This document shows positions 25,628-34,926 of a stretch of DNA of 64,000 nucleotides, piece after piece. The stretch is from Aquibium oceanicum (GTDB lineage Bacteria > Pseudomonadota > Alphaproteobacteria > Rhizobiales > Rhizobiaceae): NCBI RefSeq assembly GCF_001889605.1, contig NZ_CP018171.1, forward strand, positions 1,426,001-1,490,000. The letters are read 5' to 3'. Each line of letters opens with the position of its first letter. The stretch's first letter is position 1. Under the pieces are notes generated by a model. It did not search any database and was not told the DNA's origin. It worked only from the letters and a program-made list of their open reading frames with translations. Made by a program: the position numbers and the translations under genes.

Positions 25628-25724
25628 GGCCGGCGTGGGCGTTCTGTCGCAACTCTGTTGAGGGAAACACGCCTGGAGCGGTTCGGAGGTGGCGCATCGC
25701 CGCGGGAGTGCTAAGTTCCCGCGC

Positions 25725-26651
25725 ATGACAACACGCCTCTATACCCACCCGATCTATCTCGAACACCTGACGCCACCCGGCCATCCCGAACGACCGGATC
25801 GGCTGCGCGCGATCGCCAAGGCGCTGGAGCACGAGAGCTTCGAGACCCTCGATCGTGTGGAATCGCCGCAAGCCGACCCTTCCGCCGTTTTGCTGGCGCA
25901 TCCGGAGGAGTATCTGGAGCGCATCCGCAAGGCCATGCCCGAGGAAGGCATGGTGCGCATCGACGCCGACACCTCGGCGAGTTCGAAGACCTGGGAGGCC
26001 GCGCTGACCGCCATCGGCGCTGCGACGGCGGCCGTCGACGACGTCTTCACCGGCAAGGCTGACAACGTCTTCGTCGCGGCGCGCCCGCCAGGCCACCACG
26101 CCGAGAAGCTGACCGCCATGGGCTTCTGTCTCTTCAACAACGCGGCCATCGCGGCGCGCAACGCGCAAAATAAGTACGACGCCGAGAAGGTCGCCATCGT
26201 CGACTGGGACGTGCACCACGGCAACGGCACGCAGGACATCTTCTGGGACGACCCGACGGTGCTCTATTGCTCCACCCACCAGATGCCGCTCTATCCCGGT
26301 ACCGGCGCGAAGGACGAGACGGGGGCGGGCAACATCGTCAACGCGCCTCTCTCGCCGCACACCGGCAGCGACAATTTCCGCGAGGCCTTCCGCTCGCGCG
26401 TGCTACCGGCGATCGACCGATTCAAGCCGGACCTGATCATCATCTCGGCCGGCTTCGACGCCCATCACCGCGATCCGCTGGCCGAGATCGACCTCTACGA
26501 GGATGATTTCGACTGGGCCACCGGCGAGCTGATGGACCGCGCCGGCCGCTTCTGTTCCAACCGCCTTGTCAGCCTGCTGGAGGGCGGTTACGACCTCCAG
26601 GGCCTGGCAACGTCGACGGCGGTGCACGTCAGGCGGCTGATGAGGGGATAG
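25725..26651 (+). CDS. Histone deacetylase-fold hydrolase
   Basis: A 308-residue zinc hydrolase of the arginase/deacetylase fold, class II-like. Active-site elements are [20 protein letters not shown] near residue 118, [15 protein letters not shown] near residue 161 (zinc Asp/His), and [14 protein letters not shown] near residue 240. Bacterial members act on acetylpolyamines, acetoin-related substrates or acetylated proteins; the substrate here is unknown. MTTRLYTHP at 25725 is the natural start. It is followed by xseB after 5 bases, so the two form an operon. Confidence 0.9.
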   Translation: MTTRLYTHPIYLEHLTPPGHPERPDRLRAIAKALEHESFETLDRVESPQADPSAVLLAHPEEYLERIRKAMPEEGMVRIDADTSASSKTWEAALTAIGAATAAVDDVFTGKADNVFVAARPPGHHAEKLTAMGFCLFNNAAIAARNAQNKYDAEKVAIVDWDVHHGNGTQDIFWDDPTVLYCSTHQMPLYPGTGAKDETGAGNIVNAPLSPHTGSDNFREAFRSRVLPAIDRFKPDLIIISAGFDAHHRDPLAEIDLYEDDFDWATGELMDRAGRFCSNRLVSLLEGGYDLQGLATSTAVHVRRLMRG

Positions 26652-26656
26652 GAAGC

Positions 26657-26908
26657 ATGCCGGAACAGGCCAACGAGGATGTCAGGGCGATGAGCTTCGA
26701 GCAGGCGCTCGAGGCGCTGGAGCGCATCGTCGACGACCTCGAGAAGGGCGACGTCCCGCTGGAAAAATCGATCGCCATCTACGAGCGCGGCGAGGCGCTG
26801 AAGCGCCACTGCGAGCAGCTATTGAAGGCCGCCGAAGCCAAAGTGGAGAAGATCCGCCTGTCGCGCGACGGTCAGGCCGTCGGAACCGAGCCGCTCGATC
26901 CGGACTAG
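26657..26908 (+). CDS. xseB: Exodeoxyribonuclease VII small subunit
   Basis: An 83-residue helical protein with the XseB signature [25 protein letters not shown] near the start and [16 protein letters not shown] further on. It binds the XseA large subunit to form a nuclease that degrades single-stranded DNA; xseA is not in the window. The length is standard. Directly after the deacetylase-fold gene. In relatives xseB is, as I recall, often followed closely by dxs, whereas here a toxin-antitoxin pair and pirin intervene. Confidence 0.93.
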   Translation: MPEQANEDVRAMSFEQALEALERIVDDLEKGDVPLEKSIAIYERGEALKRHCEQLLKAAEAKVEKIRLSRDGQAVGTEPLDPD

Positions 26909-27122
26909 GCGGCACCCGGCGCCTTACGCCTCGGCTCGCCCGCCACGAGAATCACCACCGAAAACTTCCGGCCGCGCGGCGTAGAAGCGCGGCGGAGATG
27001 TCAATCTGTTGTGGGAAGCCTGTTCGAGCGGATGACGAAGGCGGGTTCGCTTTCATCCAGATTAGTTTGCCATCCCCTCTGACATGTATTATCTTGGTCA
27101 GGATTGGCTAAGGAGCGCAACG

Positions 27123-27392
27123 ATGCCTGTCGTCAATATGCTGGAGGCAAAGACGAACCTGTCCAAGCTGGTAGACGCCGTCGAAAGCGGCGCGGAGGAA
27201 GAGGTTATCATCGCCCGCAACGGCAAGCCGGCGGCGAAGCTGGTTCAACTGGACGCACAGCCGAAGAAGCAACGGCAACTGGGCTTTCTTGCCGGAACGT
27301 ATCCTCCGATGGATTTCGAGGGATTTCAGGCCATGGATGCCGAAATCGAGAAGATGTTTATCGGAGAAGAAGCTAGGCCTGAAGAGGAGTGA
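27123..27392 (+). CDS. Phd/YefM-type antitoxin
   Basis: An 89-residue protein starting MPVVNMLEAKTNLSKLVDAV and continuing EEEVIIARNGKPAAKLVQL, the standard Phd/YefM N-terminal DNA-binding and dimerisation domain. The C-terminal 35 residues, acidic and rich in Met/Phe/Glu, would bind and neutralise the toxin. GGAGCG precedes the ATG. The GTG of the PIN toxin overlaps its stop (GTGA). Antitoxins of this type repress their own operon; a candidate operator was not clear in the 214-base upstream gap. Confidence 0.92.
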   Translation: MPVVNMLEAKTNLSKLVDAVESGAEEEVIIARNGKPAAKLVQLDAQPKKQRQLGFLAGTYPPMDFEGFQAMDAEIEKMFIGEEARPEEE

Positions 27393-27781
27393 GACTTCTT
27401 CTCGACACTCACGTCGCGATATGGACGCTCACCGCCCCGTCGCGCGTAGCTCCGCACGTCTTCGAGTCGATTGGGGATGCCGACAACACGGTCTTGGTAT
27501 CGGCGGTTGCTGTTTGGGAGATTGCTATCAAGCATCGTCTCGGTCGTCCCGACGGTCCTCCTTTCTCCGGCAATGAGGCGATCGGACACTTCCAGACCGC
27601 CGGCTTCTCTCTCCTCGACGTCACGGCTGGACACGCCGCAATGGTGGAGCGGCTGCCGCCGATCCACGCCGACCCCTTCGACCGCCTCATGCTTGCGCAG
27701 GCGATCATGGAAAATCTTCAACTGGTGACTTACGATCGGCACCTGGCGCGCTACGATGTCGCCCTGCTGACCTGGTCCTGA
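27389..27781 (+). CDS. PIN-domain toxin (VapC-type RNase)
   Basis: A 130-residue PIN nuclease. Acidic active-site residues are visible at Asp6 (LLLDTHVAIW), Glu44 (VWEIAIKHRLGR), Asp95/Asp98 (HADPFDRLMLAQA) and Asp116 (VTYDRHL), so it looks catalytically intact. Members cleave specific RNAs, often tRNA or rRNA. GTG start overlapping the antitoxin stop, with GAAGAGGA as ribosome site, gives translational coupling. It sits between xseB and a pirin gene and is followed 15 bases later by pirin on the same strand. Confidence 0.92.
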   Translation: MRLLLDTHVAIWTLTAPSRVAPHVFESIGDADNTVLVSAVAVWEIAIKHRLGRPDGPPFSGNEAIGHFQTAGFSLLDVTAGHAAMVERLPPIHADPFDRLMLAQAIMENLQLVTYDRHLARYDVALLTWS

Positions 27782-27796
27782 CGAAGGGAACCCGCC

Positions 27797-28714
27797 ATGA
27801 GCTTCTTTCCCGGCAACGACCCCGAGCCCGGCGATGCCTTCGCCTGCGATGCCATCGAGCTGATGGTCATTCCCAATGCCAAGGACATTGGCGGTTTCGA
27901 GGTTCGCCGTGCGCTGCCGACGGCGAAGCGGCGCCTCGTCGGTCCCTTCATCTTCTTCGACCGCATGGGACCGGCGATCCTGCGACCGGGCACGGCGATG
28001 GACGTCAGGCCGCACCCGCACATCGGGCTCGCCACCGTCACCTATCTGTTCGACGGCCGCATCCGCCACCGCGATTCGCTCGGCACCGAGATGGTCATCG
28101 AACCGGGCGACGTGAACCTGATGACGGCCGGGCGCGGCATCGTCCATTCGGAGCGTACGCCCGAGGAACTGCGCGGTTCGCCCATGTCGATGTCGGGCTT
28201 GCAGACCTGGATTGCGCTGCCTGACGACAAGGAGGAGGTGGCGCCGACCTTCGAGAACACCGGCCGCGCGCTCCTGCCGGAGTTCGACGACGACGGCGCG
28301 TCTGGCCGGATCGTCATCGGAAATTTCTCGGGCGTGCGTTCGCCGGTCCGCACGGCGAGCGACACCCTCTATGCCGACATCAGGCTGAAGCCAGGCGGGC
28401 GCGTGCGCGTCCCGGCCGATGCGGAGGAACGGGCGATCTATGTGCTCGACGGCAAGGTGACGATTACCGGCGACCGCTTCGGCGCCGATCGCCTGCTGGT
28501 CTTCCGACCCGGCGACGAGATCGTGGTGGAATCGGAAGAGGGCGCGCATTTCATGCTCTTCGGCGGCGCCTCGCTTGGCTCGCCGCGCCACATCTGGTGG
28601 AACTTCGTCTCGTCTTCGAAGGAACGCATCGAGCAGGCCAAGAACGAGTGGCGCACCCGCCGCTTCGACATCGTGCCTGGCGACGCGGAGGAGTTCATCC
28701 CGCTGCCGGAATAA
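27797..28714 (+). CDS. Pirin family protein
   Basis: A 305-residue bicupin. The N-terminal cupin carries the metal-binding pattern MDVRPHPHIGLATVTYLFDG near residue 68 and AGRGIVHSER near residue 112, keeping the His/His/His/Glu ligands. The C-terminal cupin (about 175-300) includes FRPGDEIVVESEEGAHFMLFGG. Bacterial pirins bind iron and some have quercetin dioxygenase activity; the role here is open. It is close to the toxin gene and may be co-transcribed with it. Followed after 70 bases by dxs. Confidence 0.92.
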   Translation: MSFFPGNDPEPGDAFACDAIELMVIPNAKDIGGFEVRRALPTAKRRLVGPFIFFDRMGPAILRPGTAMDVRPHPHIGLATVTYLFDGRIRHRDSLGTEMVIEPGDVNLMTAGRGIVHSERTPEELRGSPMSMSGLQTWIALPDDKEEVAPTFENTGRALLPEFDDDGASGRIVIGNFSGVRSPVRTASDTLYADIRLKPGGRVRVPADAEERAIYVLDGKVTITGDRFGADRLLVFRPGDEIVVESEEGAHFMLFGGASLGSPRHIWWNFVSSSKERIEQAKNEWRTRRFDIVPGDAEEFIPLPE

Positions 28715-28784
28715 GGAGCCCAGCGCGTTTACTTTGGCCGGTCGAGCCCCTATCTGCTAGGATCAGCCAAAGCAAAAGCACGCC

Positions 28785-30704
28785 ATGAACTCCAAATCGC
28801 CACCCGATACGCCGCTGCTGGACAAGGTTTCCGTCCCGGCAGACCTCCGGAAGCTTCCGGAGGCCGATCTCCCTCAGCTCGCGAGCGAATTGCGCGCGGA
28901 GATGATCGACGCGGTCTCCCAGACGGGCGGCCATCTCGGGGCGGGGCTCGGCGTGGTCGAACTGACGGTGGCCATCCATTACGTCTTCGACACGCCAGCG
29001 GACCGGCTGATCTGGGACGTCGGCCATCAGGCCTATCCGCACAAGATCCTGACCGGGCGGCGCGATCGCATCCGCACGCTGCGCCAGGAAGGCGGCCTGT
29101 CGGGCTTCACCAAGCGCGACGAGAGCGAATACGACCCGTTCGGCGCGGCGCATTCCTCCACCTCGATCTCTGCTGGTCTCGGCATGGCCGTTGGCCGCGA
29201 CCTGAAGGGCGGCAGGAACAACGTCATCTCGGTCATCGGTGACGGCGCGATGTCGGCGGGCATGGCCTACGAGGCGCTCAACAATGCCGGGGCGCTCGAC
29301 GCGCGGCTGATCGTCATCCTCAACGACAACGACATGTCGATCGCGCCGCCGTCCGGCGCCATGAGCGCCTATCTCGCGCGGCTGGCCTCGGGGCGCACTT
29401 ATCAGGGCTTCCGCGAGTTCGGCAAGAAGCTCACCTCCTATCTCGGCAAGGCCGCCGACCGGGCCATTACCCGCGCTGTCGAGCACGCGCGCGGCTACGT
29501 CACCGGTGGCACCCTGTTCGAAGAAATGGGCTTCTTCCACATCGGCCCGATCGACGGGCACAATCTGGAACATCTGATCCCGGTGCTGAAGAACGTGCGC
29601 GACAATGCGCACGGACCGGTGCTCATCCATGTCGTTACCCAGAAGGGCAAGGGCTACGGCCCGGCCGAGGCGGCCGACGACAAGTATCACGGCGTCGGCA
29701 AGTTCGACGTCATCACGGGCGCGCAGGCCAAGGCGCCCGCCAACGCGCCGGCCTATACCAAGGTCTTCGCCGAGAGCCTCATCCAGGAGGCGCGGGAGGA
29801 CGACACGATCGTCGCCGTCACAGCCGCCATGCCGGGCGGCACGGGCCTCGACCTCTTCGGCGAGGCGTTTCCGAAGCGCACTTTCGACGTCGGCATCGCC
29901 GAGCAGCACGCGGTCACCTTCGCCGCGGGCCTGGCGACCGAGGGCCTGAAACCTTTCGCCGCGATCTATTCGACCTTCCTCCAGCGCGCCTACGACCAGG
30001 TGGTCCACGACGTCGCCATCCAGCGCCTGCCGGTGCGCTTCGCCATCGACCGCGCTGGCTATGTCGGCGCCGATGGGGCGACGCATGCCGGCTCCTTCGA
30101 TGTTGGCTATCTGGCGATGCTGCCGGGGTTCACCGTCATGGCCGCCGCCGACGAAGCTGAATTGCGCCACATGGTGCGTACGGCGGTGGAACATGGAGAC
30201 GGCCCGATCGCCTTCCGCTATCCGCGCGGCAACGGCGTGGGCGTCGACATGCCGGAACGCGGCACTGCGCTTGCCATCGGCAAGGGCAGAATCATGCGCG
30301 AGGGCACCAAGGTGGCTCTTCTTTCGCTGGGCACGCGGCTTGCCGACTGTCTGACGGCGGCCGAGGAACTGGACGCGGCCGGTCTTTCGACCACCGTGGC
30401 CGACGCGCGTTTCGCCAAGCCGCTCGACAGCGACATGATCGCCCGCCTGGCAAGAGAACACGAGGTGCTGATCACCGTCGAGGAAGGGTCGGTCGGCGGC
30501 TTCGGCAGCCACGTGCTGCAGTTCCTCGCGCATGAGGGCCTGCTCGACAACGGGCTGAAGGTGCGCCCGTTGGTGCTGCCGGACGCGTTCACCGACCAGG
30601 CGAAGCCTGAGAGCATGTACACCAATGCCGGGCTCGATTCTGCCGGCATCGTGCGTGCCGTCTTCGCGGCGCTCGGCACCGCCTCGCGGGCCGCACGCGC
30701 CTGA
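28785..30704 (+). CDS. dxs: 1-deoxy-D-xylulose-5-phosphate synthase
   Basis: A thiamine-diphosphate enzyme joining pyruvate and glyceraldehyde 3-phosphate, first step of the MEP pathway. The 639-residue protein shows [17 protein letters not shown] near residue 80 and the ThDP motif [18 protein letters not shown] near residue 152. The pyrimidine domain contains [17 protein letters not shown] near residue 367 and [15 protein letters not shown] near residue 421. All domains are in normal order. It shares the pathway with ispE and ispH in this window. A small hairpin lies 23 bases after the stop (AACGGTC 30727-30733 with GACCGTT 30744-30750). Confidence 0.97.
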   Translation: MNSKSPPDTPLLDKVSVPADLRKLPEADLPQLASELRAEMIDAVSQTGGHLGAGLGVVELTVAIHYVFDTPADRLIWDVGHQAYPHKILTGRRDRIRTLRQEGGLSGFTKRDESEYDPFGAAHSSTSISAGLGMAVGRDLKGGRNNVISVIGDGAMSAGMAYEALNNAGALDARLIVILNDNDMSIAPPSGAMSAYLARLASGRTYQGFREFGKKLTSYLGKAADRAITRAVEHARGYVTGGTLFEEMGFFHIGPIDGHNLEHLIPVLKNVRDNAHGPVLIHVVTQKGKGYGPAEAADDKYHGVGKFDVITGAQAKAPANAPAYTKVFAESLIQEAREDDTIVAVTAAMPGGTGLDLFGEAFPKRTFDVGIAEQHAVTFAAGLATEGLKPFAAIYSTFLQRAYDQVVHDVAIQRLPVRFAIDRAGYVGADGATHAGSFDVGYLAMLPGFTVMAAADEAELRHMVRTAVEHGDGPIAFRYPRGNGVGVDMPERGTALAIGKGRIMREGTKVALLSLGTRLADCLTAAEELDAAGLSTTVADARFAKPLDSDMIARLAREHEVLITVEEGSVGGFGSHVLQFLAHEGLLDNGLKVRPLVLPDAFTDQAKPESMYTNAGLDSAGIVRAVFAALGTASRAARA

Positions 30705-30830
30705 TCCAGAAGGCCGGCATGCTCCTAACGGTCTGTTTACGCTGACCGTTTGCCTCCCGCTTACCCTTTCCCTTGGCCGAATCTTAGCGCGCCTGCGCTA
30801 GACAGGCTCCCGGGACAGGGAGATAAGAAA

Positions 30831-31103
30831 ATGAAGAAGCTCTTGGGGGCAGCGGCGCTGGTCGCCGTCATCTGCTCGCCCGCTGTCGCGGACGAGAAAT
30901 ACGACCGCTCGATCGACGAAGCCGCGGCGCGCATCCTGGCGCAGAAGATCGGCGACATCCGCGGCAGCTTCGCGCCGGACGCGGAGCAAGTCTTCGTGCC
31001 GGCCGCGATCGACCATACGGCCTCCGTCGGCTCCACCCGGCGCTGGCCGGAGGGGCTGGTACGGGCGCGCGATCCGCTGGTCGCGGTCAACGTCGCTTTC
31101 TGA
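30831..31103 (+). CDS. Small exported hypothetical protein, 90 aa
   Basis: A 90-residue protein with a clear signal peptide (MKKLLGAAALVAVICSPAVA) and a mature part of about 70 residues beginning DEKYDRSIDEAAARILAQKIG. Function unknown; I recall similar short exported proteins at this place after dxs in Hyphomicrobiales. No Cys, no membrane span in the mature part. The ATG follows CAGGGAGATAAGAAA, a strong ribosome site. A -10-like TTAGCG and preceding sequence lie in the 126-base gap after dxs. Confidence 0.75.
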   Translation: MKKLLGAAALVAVICSPAVADEKYDRSIDEAAARILAQKIGDIRGSFAPDAEQVFVPAAIDHTASVGSTRRWPEGLVRARDPLVAVNVAF

Positions 31104-31149
31104 ATTCGTTCAAGCGCTGCTTGCCTTGCGGCGGTGCATCCCCCAATGA

Positions 31150-31920
31150 GTGCGGATGCTGCCCAGCGAAAACCATTCCGGCAAGCGCCGCCTCGATGAC
31201 CTGCTCGTCCGGCGCGGCCTGTTTCCGTCGCGCTCGCGGGCGCGCGACGCGATCCTGCGCGGTACCGTCTCGGTTGACGGCAGAGCTGACGTCAAGCCGG
31301 GCCAGTCCGTCCCCGACACGGTCGCCGTCGAGGTCCGCGATCCCGCGCGCGGCTACGTCTCGCGCGCCGCACTGAAGCTCGCCGCCGCGCTCGACCGTTT
31401 CGGCCTCGATCCGAAGGGCGCGACTGCGCTCGATATCGGTGCCTCCACCGGTGGCTTCACCCAGGTACTGCTGGAGCACGGCGCGGCAAGCGTCATCGCG
31501 CTCGATGTCGGCCACGGCCAACTTCACGAGGACCTTCTGCGCGACACGCGCGTCAGAAACGTCGAGGGGCTGAACGCCCGCGACCTGATAGCCCATGGCC
31601 TCGGAGGTATTGCGCCCGATTTCCTTGTCTCCGACGTCAGCTTCATTTCCCTTCGCCTCGCGTTGCCGCCTGCGCTTGCGCTCGCCGCCCGGGGCGCGCG
31701 CGGCGTCTTCCTGGTCAAGCCGCAGTTCGAGGCCGGACGCGCGGCGATCGGCAAAGGGGGCATCTTGCGCGATCCAACCGAGGGCGCACGCATCGCCGCC
31801 GACATGCCAGCCTGGCTGGAGACGCAGCCGGGCTGGCGGGCGCTCGGCACCGCTGCCTCGCCGATCGAGGGCGGCGACGGCAACCGCGAGTTCCTGCTGG
31901 CGGGAGTAAAGGACCGATGA
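31150..31920 (+). CDS. tlyA: TlyA-family rRNA 2'-O-methyltransferase
   Basis: The N-terminal S4 RNA-binding domain (about residues 13-70, RRLDDLLVRRGLFPSRSRAR) is followed by an FtsJ-like methyltransferase domain. This has the SAM motif ALDIGASTGGFTQVLLEHG near residue 95, then VSDVSFISLRL and LVKPQFEAGR. TlyA proteins methylate 2'-hydroxyls of cytidines in 16S and/or 23S rRNA, and the Mycobacterium enzyme affects capreomycin sensitivity. A GTG at 31150 and an ATG at 31156 are both possible starts, neither with a strong ribosome site. The stop overlaps the next RNA methyltransferase gene (ATGA). Confidence 0.92.
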   Translation: MRMLPSENHSGKRRLDDLLVRRGLFPSRSRARDAILRGTVSVDGRADVKPGQSVPDTVAVEVRDPARGYVSRAALKLAAALDRFGLDPKGATALDIGASTGGFTQVLLEHGAASVIALDVGHGQLHEDLLRDTRVRNVEGLNARDLIAHGLGGIAPDFLVSDVSFISLRLALPPALALAARGARGVFLVKPQFEAGRAAIGKGGILRDPTEGARIAADMPAWLETQPGWRALGTAASPIEGGDGNREFLLAGVKDR

Positions 31921-33167
31921 GGGAAGTGAGCACCCGCCTGAAGATCGGCCGCCTTGGCGGCCAGGGCGACGGCATCGCATGGACCGAGCGCGGCCAGGCC
32001 TACGTTCCCTTCGCCCTCCCGGGCGAGACCGTAACGGCCGCCGTGGAAGGCGAGCGAGCCACCATGATGGCGCTCATCGAGCGCTCGCCGCAGCGCGTCG
32101 AGCCCCTGTGCCGCCATTTCGGTGTCTGCGGCGGCTGCGTGCTGCAGCATCTCGAACCGTCCGCCTACCGCAGCTGGAAGCGCGACAAGGTCGTGCAGGC
32201 GCTGAAATCGCGCGGCATCGAGGTGCCGGTCGACGATCTCGTCGCCTGCGCGCCTGAAAGCCGCCGCCGCGCCGCCTTCACCGCCCGCCATACGGAGAGC
32301 GGCCTGCTGCTGGGCTACAACGAGGCGCAGTCGAACAGCGTGGTCGACATCGCGGAATGCCCGATCCTCCTGCCCCAGATCGTCGAGGCGCTGCCGGAAC
32401 TGCGCAAGCTCGCTTCCATCGTCGCCATGACGAGTTCTCCGTTCCGGCTGCTTGTCACCGCGACGGCCTCCGGCCTTGACATCGCCTCCTCCGACCAGGG
32501 CACCCTGTCGGAGGAGGCGCGTCATGCCGCAGCCCGTTTTGTCCTGAAGGCCGGGTTCGCGCGGCTGTCGGTCGACGGCGAGATCGTGGTGGAGCCGCGC
32601 AAGCCGGCCGTCATGGCGGGCGAGTTGGCGATCGAGCCGCCGTCGGGCGGCTTCCTTCAGGCTGTGGCCGCCGCAGAGGACGCGATGGCCGCGCTGGTCG
32701 TGCCGCACCTCGCCAAGGGAAAGAAGGTGGCCGATCTGTTTTCGGGCGCCGGCGCCTTTGCGCTGCGGCTTGCCCGTCATGCCGAAGTGCATGCCGTGGA
32801 GACGGACGAGGCCGCGCTCGGCGCGCTCGACCGTGCCTTCCGCCAGGCGACGGGGCTGAAGCGCGTCACCACCGAGAAGCGCGAACTCTTCCGCCGTCCG
32901 CTGACCTTCAAGGAACTGAACGCCTTCGGCGGCGTCGTCTTCGACCCGCCGCGCGCCGGCGCCGAGGATCAGGCGAAGCAGCTGGCGCGCAGCGACGTGC
33001 CGAAGCTCGCCGCCGTCTCCTGCAATCCGCTGACGCTGGCGCGCGACCTGAAAATCCTGATCGACGGCGGATACCGGCTGCAACGCATCGTGCCCATCGA
33101 CCAGTTCCTCTGGTCGGCCCATGTCGAAGCAGTCGCCTTGCTGGAGAAGCCGAGGAAGCGCCGCTGA
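31917..33167 (+). CDS. TrmA/RumA-type RNA (uracil-5-)methyltransferase family protein
   Basis: A 416-residue class I methyltransferase. An N-terminal TRAM-like domain (RLGGQGDGIAWTERGQAYV) is followed by the iron-sulfur cluster Cys residues in CRHFGVCGGCVLQH near residue 62 and ECPIL near residue 145. The SAM site is VADLFSGAGAFALRLARH near residue 270. The catalytic region is FDPPRAGAEDQAKQL and SCNPLTLARDL near residue 362, containing the nucleophilic Cys. It makes m5U in tRNA or rRNA; which site is not decidable. Start overlaps the tlyA stop, so the two RNA modification genes are coupled. Its stop is 1 base from that of the convergent FAD gene. Confidence 0.92.
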   Translation: MREVSTRLKIGRLGGQGDGIAWTERGQAYVPFALPGETVTAAVEGERATMMALIERSPQRVEPLCRHFGVCGGCVLQHLEPSAYRSWKRDKVVQALKSRGIEVPVDDLVACAPESRRRAAFTARHTESGLLLGYNEAQSNSVVDIAECPILLPQIVEALPELRKLASIVAMTSSPFRLLVTATASGLDIASSDQGTLSEEARHAAARFVLKAGFARLSVDGEIVVEPRKPAVMAGELAIEPPSGGFLQAVAAAEDAMAALVVPHLAKGKKVADLFSGAGAFALRLARHAEVHAVETDEAALGALDRAFRQATGLKRVTTEKRELFRRPLTFKELNAFGGVVFDPPRAGAEDQAKQLARSDVPKLAAVSCNPLTLARDLKILIDGGYRLQRIVPIDQFLWSAHVEAVALLEKPRKRR

Positions 33168-33168
33168 G

Positions 33169-34845
33169 TCAGGCGCGCTCGGCAACCACGAAGTCGCGCC
33201 CGAGAAGGCGCGCGAAAACCGCCTCCGCATCCCCGTCGTCCGCGCCGCGCCAGGCGACGATCTGGTCCGGTCGGATCAGCACCAGCGGCCGCTCGTAGAG
33301 CGCCGCGACCGCTTCGTCGGAGATGCGCACCACCGCGAGATCGATCCCGATGCGCGCGGCTTCGCTGATAAAGCCTTCAGCATCGGGCGGATTGCTGCCC
33401 AGGCGCAACAGCGTCCATTCGAAGCCGAAGACATCGTAAAGCGATTTGCCCGGCGCCAGCCAGTAGTGCGGAGGGCGTCCTCCGGGCACCGCTGAGGGTC
33501 TGTATTCGTTGACGAGGTCCTCCGGCGGCGTCGCTCCGTCGGAGAGGATCGCCGGCGAGCCGTCGTAGCGCGCGCCGAAGGTGATGCCGGGAATGTTGAA
33601 CTCCCTGCGCCCGTGCGCTTCCAGATAGGCGCCGGCCTCGCGGCGCGCCACCTCGCCCGCCTCTGTCTCGTCCTCGATCTCGGGGGCAGGCACGTAGTTG
33701 CCGAGCGAATCGGCGAAGGCGCGTGCAAAGCGCGTGTTGCGCACCGCTACCGCGCGGCGCTCGGTCGCGTAGCTGGCGAGCAGCGCGGGGCCAGCGACGC
33801 CCTTCAGCGCGGCGGCGAGCTTCCAGCCGAGATTGACCGCATCCTCGATGGCCGTGTTGTAGCCGAGCCCGCCGGCGGGCGTGAAGAGATGCGCGGCATC
33901 TCCGCCGATGATTACGCGCCCCTCACAAAACCGGTCGGCGACCAGCGCGTGGCCGGCCGTCCAGCCGGTCTTCGACAGGATCTCGCAGTCCACCAGCACG
34001 CCGACGGCGGTCTGGAACATGCGCCGCGCATCGTCGTCGGTGATCGCCTCCTCGTCCTCGCCGTCGCGCAACTGCGTGTGGAAGGCGAACTCCCCGCGGC
34101 CATCCACCGCTGCCATGAAGGCGCGTCGGTCCTCGTTGAAGGTGCAGTTCATCCAGGCCGGCGCATGCGGCACCACTGCGTAGAACTGCGGACAGCGCAG
34201 GTAGATCGCGAACATGCGCCCGCCGAAGAAGTGGCGCCGCACGCCGGTCTCGCCGCCATAGGTGATACCGAGCCCGCGCCGCACCGAGCTGCGCGGCCCG
34301 TCGCCTCCGACCAGATACCGCGCGACGATCTCCCGCGCCTCCGATCCATCGTTGCGCTCCACCCAGGCGCGTACCCGCTCGCCCTCGTCCTCGAACCGGG
34401 TCAGGCGCCAGTCGAAACGGACCTCGATGCCGGGAAGCGCCTCGGCGTGGCTGCGCAGCACGCGCTCTACGTACTTTTGCGAGACCCGGTGCGGCGGCTC
34501 CGCCGCGTTCCACGACCCGGCATTGCTGGCGGTGGTCCTGTGCGCGTCTTTTGCCGACGGCAGCTTGAAGCGCGCCAGTTCGTGGCCAGCGTAGCGGGTG
34601 AAATAGGCGATGTCGGTCGGGTAGTCCGGCGGCAGGCCGAGCCGCCTAATCTCGTCGGCGAAGCCGAGGCGGCGATAGTGCTCCATCGTGCGCGCTTGCG
34701 TGGCGTTCGCCTGCGGATTGAAAGCGGTCGAGGGCTTGGCGTCGAACAGCGCCGCCGTCACCCCGCGCCGCCCCAGTTCGTTCGCCAGCATCAGCCCGAA
34801 GGGACCGCCGCCCGCGATGAGGACGTCAACCTCCTGCTCGTTCAT
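33169..34845 (-). CDS. FAD-dependent aromatic hydroxylase-type monooxygenase
   Basis: A 558-residue flavoprotein of the PheA/TfdB/MhpA group. FAD motifs are DVLIAGGGPFGLMLANELGRRG near residue 8, the DG-type motif YLVGGDGPRSSVRRGLGI near residue 187, and GGDAAHLFTPAGGLGYNTAIEDA near residue 313. A C-terminal thioredoxin-like domain of about 150 residues completes the family plan. These enzymes hydroxylate phenols or similar rings using NAD(P)H; the substrate is unknown. It stands apart from aromatic ring-cleavage genes here, so its pathway is not clear. Upstream is the sirtuin gene on the same strand, 81 bases away. Confidence 0.88.
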   Translation of the reverse strand: MNEQEVDVLIAGGGPFGLMLANELGRRGVTAALFDAKPSTAFNPQANATQARTMEHYRRLGFADEIRRLGLPPDYPTDIAYFTRYAGHELARFKLPSAKDAHRTTASNAGSWNAAEPPHRVSQKYVERVLRSHAEALPGIEVRFDWRLTRFEDEGERVRAWVERNDGSEAREIVARYLVGGDGPRSSVRRGLGITYGGETGVRRHFFGGRMFAIYLRCPQFYAVVPHAPAWMNCTFNEDRRAFMAAVDGRGEFAFHTQLRDGEDEEAITDDDARRMFQTAVGVLVDCEILSKTGWTAGHALVADRFCEGRVIIGGDAAHLFTPAGGLGYNTAIEDAVNLGWKLAAALKGVAGPALLASYATERRAVAVRNTRFARAFADSLGNYVPAPEIEDETEAGEVARREAGAYLEAHGRREFNIPGITFGARYDGSPAILSDGATPPEDLVNEYRPSAVPGGRPPHYWLAPGKSLYDVFGFEWTLLRLGSNPPDAEGFISEAARIGIDLAVVRISDEAVAALYERPLVLIRPDQIVAWRGADDGDAEAVFARLLGRDFVVAERA

Positions 34846-34926
34846 CCGCAGTGCCTCCCTTCGCCGGGATATCGCGCAAGACCGCCGGTGCCAAGCCAGG
34901 GAGGAGGGCCGTCACGTATTCGGCGT

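Noticed and set aside
23651-25726. 691-codon antisense frame over the propeller and membrane protein genes.
   Set aside because: Composition is Asp/Arg/His-rich without motifs; the sense frames give a signal peptide and membrane helices.
26998-27111. 37-codon open frame (starting MSICCGKPVRADDE) before the antitoxin gene.
   Set aside because: No ribosome site, no recognisable pattern, and it lies in the likely promoter region of the toxin-antitoxin pair.
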